Shown: positions 60,747 through 64,000 of the stretch, in pieces | Layout: every line of letters begins with the position of its first letter | How positions within the stretch are numbered: position 1 is the stretch's first letter | Assembly: GCF_004762035.2 (NCBI RefSeq) | Contig: NZ_SIJK02000033.1 | Location: forward strand, 1 to 64,000 | DNA length: 64,000 bases | Origin: Candidatus Chloroploca mongolica | GTDB taxonomy: Bacteria; Chloroflexota; Chloroflexia; Chloroflexales; Chloroflexaceae | Direction of reading: 5' to 3' | Made by a program: the position numbers and the translations under genes | The notes under the pieces: generated by a model | The model's input: the letters and a program-made list of their open reading frames with translations, nothing else | Told to the model about the DNA's origin: nothing | The model's database searches: none

Positions 60747-61255
60747 AGGCCCTCGCTGCTGGTTTGATCGGGTTGGCCTTGCTCGTCCTGGCAAGCGCTG
60801 CGCTGCTTCGTCGGCGCACCGGGTTGCCCTGGGGGCGGGTTGTGGCCGATGATGTCGGCGAAGGCCGTCGCCTGCAACGCCCCCTCTTTGCGGCAGCATA
60901 TGGTCTGACGGGCAAGCCCGATTACTTGCTTGAACGTGGTGGACATACGATTCCGGTTGAGGTCAAACCCGGACGTCAGGCCAGCACACCCTATGACTCT
61001 GATCTGATGCAACTGGCCGCCTATTGTTTGCTCGTGGAAGCAACCACCGGACAGGCCCCACCCTATGGTCTGCTCCGTTATGCACAGACGACCTTTCGCC
61101 TTGCGTATACGCCTGCAGTGCGCGACGAACTGCTTGCCACGCTTGCCGTGATGCGTGATCTGCTCGATCAAGCCGATGTTAGGCGGAGCCACGACGAAGA
61201 TCGACGGTGTGCGGGCTGTGGGTTTCGTGAGTTGTGTGAGGATGCGCTTGCCTAG
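60737..61255 (+). CDS. C-terminal part of a split membrane-anchored Cas4/Dna2-like PD-(D/E)XK nuclease
   Basis: The product has 172 residues from GTG 60737, which overlaps the previous gene by 10 bp. Residues 1-24 are a second membrane helix (AGLIGLALLVLASAALL). The nuclease core reads GKPDYLLERGGHTIPVEVKP, with the Asp and the E-V-K triad of PD-(D/E)XK enzymes, then MQLAAYCLLVE (QxxxY motif). The C-terminal cluster CAGCGFRELC supplies three Fe-S cysteines. No CRISPR array or other cas gene is near. It may process DNA ends at the membrane. Confidence 0.65.
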   Translation: MAIEALAAGLIGLALLVLASAALLRRRTGLPWGRVVADDVGEGRRLQRPLFAAAYGLTGKPDYLLERGGHTIPVEVKPGRQASTPYDSDLMQLAAYCLLVEATTGQAPPYGLLRYAQTTFRLAYTPAVRDELLATLAVMRDLLDQADVRRSHDEDRRCAGCGFRELCEDALA

Positions 61256-61319
61256 CGCCTTTGGGGCAGGCACCAAACCCTGTTCTTTTCGGGGAATGCA
61301 AAAACAAGAATCTTATGCT

Positions 61320-61571
61320 ATGATACTAACGCGTCGTGACATACGTACTCAGCTTCAGGCGCGTCTTGCGCAACGTATTAGTGCTGAGCAACTGGCCAAT
61401 TGGGCCGTTGATCGCTTTTACGCTCTTGAACAAGGTGCGTTGACGGTTGACGAACATGATCAGGCTCTGTTTCGTATCATCCTTGATGATCTGATGTTCG
61501 CTGACTCTCCAGGTTTCGCGCTGGACGACACTGATCTCCAACAACTTGTCGCCCGGCTTGACGAGCTATGA
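61320..61571 (+). CDS. small acidic hypothetical protein
   Basis: The product has 83 residues from ATG 61320; ATG 61296 is also in frame. RRDIRTQLQARLAQRISAEQ, then WAVDRFYALEQGAL and DEHDQALFRIILDDLMFADS make a compact all-helical protein. Similarity to small uncharacterised proteins is possible, but no name can be given. Its stop overlaps the next gene start by 4 bp, so the two are coupled, which is also seen in TA-like pairs. Confidence 0.5.
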   Translation: MILTRRDIRTQLQARLAQRISAEQLANWAVDRFYALEQGALTVDEHDQALFRIILDDLMFADSPGFALDDTDLQQLVARLDEL

Positions 61572-61897
61572 AAATTCGGTCACATCCCCGGATGACAGGG
61601 ATCCTCATTGGTGATGAGGTCTACTCGCATCCACATAAGATCTTCGCCCGTGTTGCCGATATCTTCCCTGCTGCCGTGTGTGTCAAGATTGGCATTCTCT
61701 CGATTGATGAGCCAATGGAGATAACCATGGCCCCTCAGCTCTGGCGTGCCGAAGATATCGAGAATCTCTCGGTATGCCGCTATTGCGGTAGCCGCGAGCA
61801 TATTCGCACGGTAACTGGGACAGGCATACCCTTCCGGGTCTGCGCCGTCTGTAGTCCCCCTTCAGAAGAGCCAGCCCCGGCACGCTCGGTGGCGTAA
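61568..61897 (+). CDS. hypothetical protein with zinc-ribbon-like cysteines
   Basis: This is a 109-residue protein. RMTGILIGDEVYSHPHKIFA opens a beta-rich domain, and a pair of Cys motifs CRYCGS and CAVC suggests a small zinc ribbon near residues 70-92. The end is Pro/Glu-rich. Coupled to the preceding gene by ATGA overlap and convergent with the signalling gene downstream. No function recognised. Confidence 0.5.
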   Translation: MKIRSHPRMTGILIGDEVYSHPHKIFARVADIFPAAVCVKIGILSIDEPMEITMAPQLWRAEDIENLSVCRYCGSREHIRTVTGTGIPFRVCAVCSPPSEEPAPARSVA

Positions 61898-61913
61898 GTA
61901 ACCTCGTACGGCG

Positions 61914-63542
61914 TTATTCGTGCAACAGGTAGAGGCTACCGGGGATCTGTTTGCCCCGTTTTTTGCCTTCAGCAGACCGCTGAGCAACTTCGCCGGGATG
62001 ACGAAACGTATGTCGTGCGCTACTAATGACCGTGATCGTAATGCTGGCCAGGGGAAATCGGGTCGACTGGCCCTGACGATCAAACCCGCTGATAAAACCT
62101 CGTTGCCGTGTCGCTGGATCGTAGAAGAAGGGCACAGTTGCATCAAAACGAGCTACTGCTGTGCTGCAGATAGCCTCGATGCGGTCGGGCGTGCTGATGA
62201 CCACGAAATCATCCCCACCAATGTGCCCAACAAAATCATCAGGGTTGCCCATCGTACGAATCGCATCGAGCAAGATCTGTGCTGTGCGCAGAATGACGGC
62301 GTCACCTTTGAGAAAGCCGTAACGGTCGTTGTAGGCTTTGAAGTTATCAAGATCGCAATAGCCCACAGCAAAAGGTAGACCCTGGTCGATGCGCTGGCTG
62401 ATCGCCCGCTCAATGGCAATATTGCCCGGGAGACGGGTCGAAGGATTCGCGCCGCCGTCGCGTTCACTACGCCGCATCGCCGCCTGCACCCGCGCACTCA
62501 GTTCAGCAGCACTGAAGGGCTTGGTGATATAATCATCAGCCCCTAACTCTAGCCCCCGAACTTTTTCCATTGGTGAGTTGATCGCCGAAAGCAGAATAAT
62601 CGGGATCAATTGCGTTTCAGCCTGGGCACGCAAGCCCCCAAGGGCCGTGAATCCATCAATGTCAGGCAACATGACGTCAAGCAAGATAAGATCAAAGCGT
62701 TGCTCGCGGACGATCTGCAACACCTCGGTGCCACTGTGAACCTGCATCGTCTGGAAGCCGTCACGTTCAAACTGGGCAGCGATCATCATGGCAATGTCAG
62801 GTTCGTCATCAACAATCAGAATGCGTTGGCGCGAGTAAAGCTGGTTGTCGCTCGGGCTCAGGTGCTGGGTGAGCGAGTAAACAGCTTGCTCGGGCGAGAG
62901 CATCGGGTCAATGATGAAAGGATGGCGTGTACCTGTCCAGTGGAACTCCTTGCTCAGCACAGCGAGCACAATCCCTTTGGTTTCGGGGTCTTCACTCAGG
63001 ATCTGGAGCGCTATTTCAGCCTCGTGATCGACATGCGGATCGACGAGAACAAGGGACGGGCGAACTTCACGGACACGGTCAATGCCGCTGGTCGACGCTT
63101 CGATCAGTTCGACGGTAAAACCACGCTCGTGAAGCAACGGAAGAAGCATTGCAGCACGGCTCGTCGCGGCTGCGATCACGAGAATGCACTGATGATCCCT
63201 GGGCGTGACTGCTTCGACGAGTGGTTGTCCAGCTTGCGCAGGGGCAACCGGCTGATCCTGGTGTGTTGTTGTGGTGCTGGCAGCGCTATGATTGGTCAGA
63301 TCCTCCGGGATAAGACAGATCTGGAGGTGCGTGCCATCAAAGGAGGCGCTTTGCAAAAGGAGATCGCATACGGTGCGCAGGCGCTGCACATTGCGCCCAA
63401 GCGCGGCGAGCAGCAACGCTTGCTGCTCATCAGGCGCATTGCTGAGCCGCCGCTGCAGCAACTGCACCGTCCCTTGTAGGGTCGTAAGGGGCGACATCAG
63501 CGCATGCGTCAGACGCTCAAGTTCCGGTGGCGTAGCCTTCAT
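61914..63542 (-). CDS. HisKA-like / receiver / GGDEF-type signalling protein
   Basis: This 542-residue protein has a degenerate HisKA-like dimerisation segment (LTHALMSPLTTLQGTVQLL, His13), a pseudo-receiver (residues about 115-220) without the usual acidic pocket, a true receiver (RILIVDDEPDIAMMI, with the Asp in LILLDVMLPDIDG and the Lys in YITKPFS) and a GGDEF domain. The catalytic loop reads GGDDF (442-446) where GGDEF or GGEEF is expected, so cyclase activity may be reduced. No HATPase domain is present. Its start overlaps the stop of the hybrid kinase gene upstream, so both are expressed together. Confidence 0.85.
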   Translation of the reverse strand: MKATPPELERLTHALMSPLTTLQGTVQLLQRRLSNAPDEQQALLLAALGRNVQRLRTVCDLLLQSASFDGTHLQICLIPEDLTNHSAASTTTTHQDQPVAPAQAGQPLVEAVTPRDHQCILVIAAATSRAAMLLPLLHERGFTVELIEASTSGIDRVREVRPSLVLVDPHVDHEAEIALQILSEDPETKGIVLAVLSKEFHWTGTRHPFIIDPMLSPEQAVYSLTQHLSPSDNQLYSRQRILIVDDEPDIAMMIAAQFERDGFQTMQVHSGTEVLQIVREQRFDLILLDVMLPDIDGFTALGGLRAQAETQLIPIILLSAINSPMEKVRGLELGADDYITKPFSAAELSARVQAAMRRSERDGGANPSTRLPGNIAIERAISQRIDQGLPFAVGYCDLDNFKAYNDRYGFLKGDAVILRTAQILLDAIRTMGNPDDFVGHIGGDDFVVISTPDRIEAICSTAVARFDATVPFFYDPATRQRGFISGFDRQGQSTRFPLASITITVISSARHTFRHPGEVAQRSAEGKKRGKQIPGSLYLLHE

Positions 63543-64000
63543 CCCTGTCCCTCTGCTGCGAGTACCCGATTGATCGTGTTAATCAGCCGTTCCGAGCCAA
63601 CGGGCTTCTCGAGATACGCACGAGCACCAAGTGCCATACCGCGGGCGCGGGTATGCTCGTTGAGATCATCGGCTGTCAAAATAATAACGGGAATGTGCGC
63701 CATTTCGGGATGCTGGTGCATACGATAAAGCACTTCAAGGCCATCAATGCCTGGCATCTTGATATCAAGCAGCACAAGATCGGGTTGCAACAAATTGATC
63801 GCTGCCAGAGCCTCAAACCCATCGTTGGCATGCGTGACTTGCAAGCCGTAGCGTTGCAACAGACGGATCAAGACCGGACGGACATACGGATCATCTTCAA
63901 CGACCAGGATGTGGGAACGCCGTGCCTGGATCGGTTCACCGCTAGAAAAAGCGAGACCCTCACTACCGGGGACAAGCGGTAAGGTAAAATGAAACGTCGC
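63539..64000 (-). CDS. hybrid sensor histidine kinase, C-terminal fragment (5' end outside the window)
   Basis: The frame is open to position 64000. ATFHFTLPLVPGSEG is the end of a HATPase_c domain, a short linker SSGEPIQARR follows, and the receiver runs SHILVVEDDPYVRPVLIRLL (acidic pair), DLVLLDIKMPGIDGLEVLY (Asp), IPVIILTADD (Thr) and AYLEKPVGSERL (Lys). The protein is therefore a kinase with an attached receiver whose N-terminal sensor lies to the right of the window. Its stop overlaps the start of the GGDEF protein by 4 bp. Confidence 0.88.
   Translation of the reverse strand, partial: ATFHFTLPLVPGSEGLAFSSGEPIQARRSHILVVEDDPYVRPVLIRLLQRYGLQVTHANDGFEALAAINLLQPDLVLLDIKMPGIDGLEVLYRMHQHPEMAHIPVIILTADDLNEHTRARGMALGARAYLEKPVGSERLINTINRVLAAEGQG

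Noticed and set aside
60519-61255. cas gene of a CRISPR system
   Set aside because: No repeat array and no cas1, cas2 or effector gene is within reach; the membrane helices point to a stand-alone Cas4-like protein.

Overview
The window looks like a chromosome segment of a filamentous Chloroflexota bacterium (Chloroflexia-like). This assignment is inferred from gene content and order, not from an rRNA gene, and no rRNA or tRNA gene was recognised. Supporting hints are two tandem glycosyltransferases of the MGDG-synthase type, a Mg-chelatase ChlI-like ATPase, a CIRCE-controlled hrcA-grpE-dnaK-dnaJ operon and the conserved rpsB-tsf-pyrH-frr-uppS-cdsA-rseP cluster.

Region 1 (1-10.6 kb) is accessory DNA. 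Eight or nine attC-type recombination sites of 90-144 bp, with RYYYAAC / GTTRRRY ends, separate small same-strand cassettes. No integrase gene is visible, so this is either the distal part of a chromosomal integron or an integrase-less attC cluster (CALIN). The cassettes hold six toxin-antitoxin (TA) modules (RelE/ParE, PemK/MazF and DUF433-DUF5615 types), most with their own -10 box. They also hold an ASCH-domain gene with an attC of a different, shorter type, a truncated NB-ARC/TPR gene, a truncated alpha/beta hydrolase, a small membrane protein and an ORF-less cassette.

Region 2 (10.7-17.4 kb) has an alkylsulfatase gene and a peptide-type ABC importer (binding lipoprotein plus two permeases, no ATPases). 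Region 3 (17.7-21 kb) is the pyrR-pyrB-pyrC operon on the minus strand. Its leader appears to contain a PyrR-binding hairpin covering the ribosome site of an 18-residue leader peptide whose stop codon lies inside an intrinsic terminator.

Region 4 (21-32.4 kb) has glycolipid-type glycosyltransferases, an RpiB-like isomerase, a eukaryote-type fused phosphofructokinase, a sulfurtransferase, a HAD phosphatase, a response regulator, glutamate dehydrogenase and a GNAT gene coupled to a 53-residue membrane peptide. Region 5 (32.4-38.5 kb) is the heat-shock operon with a CIRCE element, ending in rlmB. Region 6 (38.5-54.6 kb) has a large membrane protein, rpsF-ssb, a PpiC-type foldase, an MshEN-repeat protein, a threonine-dehydratase-like enzyme, the ChlI-like ATPase, argJ, an rRNA methyltransferase, mutY and rel. 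Region 7 (54.6-64 kb) is the rpsB to rseP housekeeping operon, a split membrane-anchored Cas4-like nuclease, two small coupled genes, and two signalling genes, the last running off the right edge.

Long perfect palindromes with short loops mark many operon ends.
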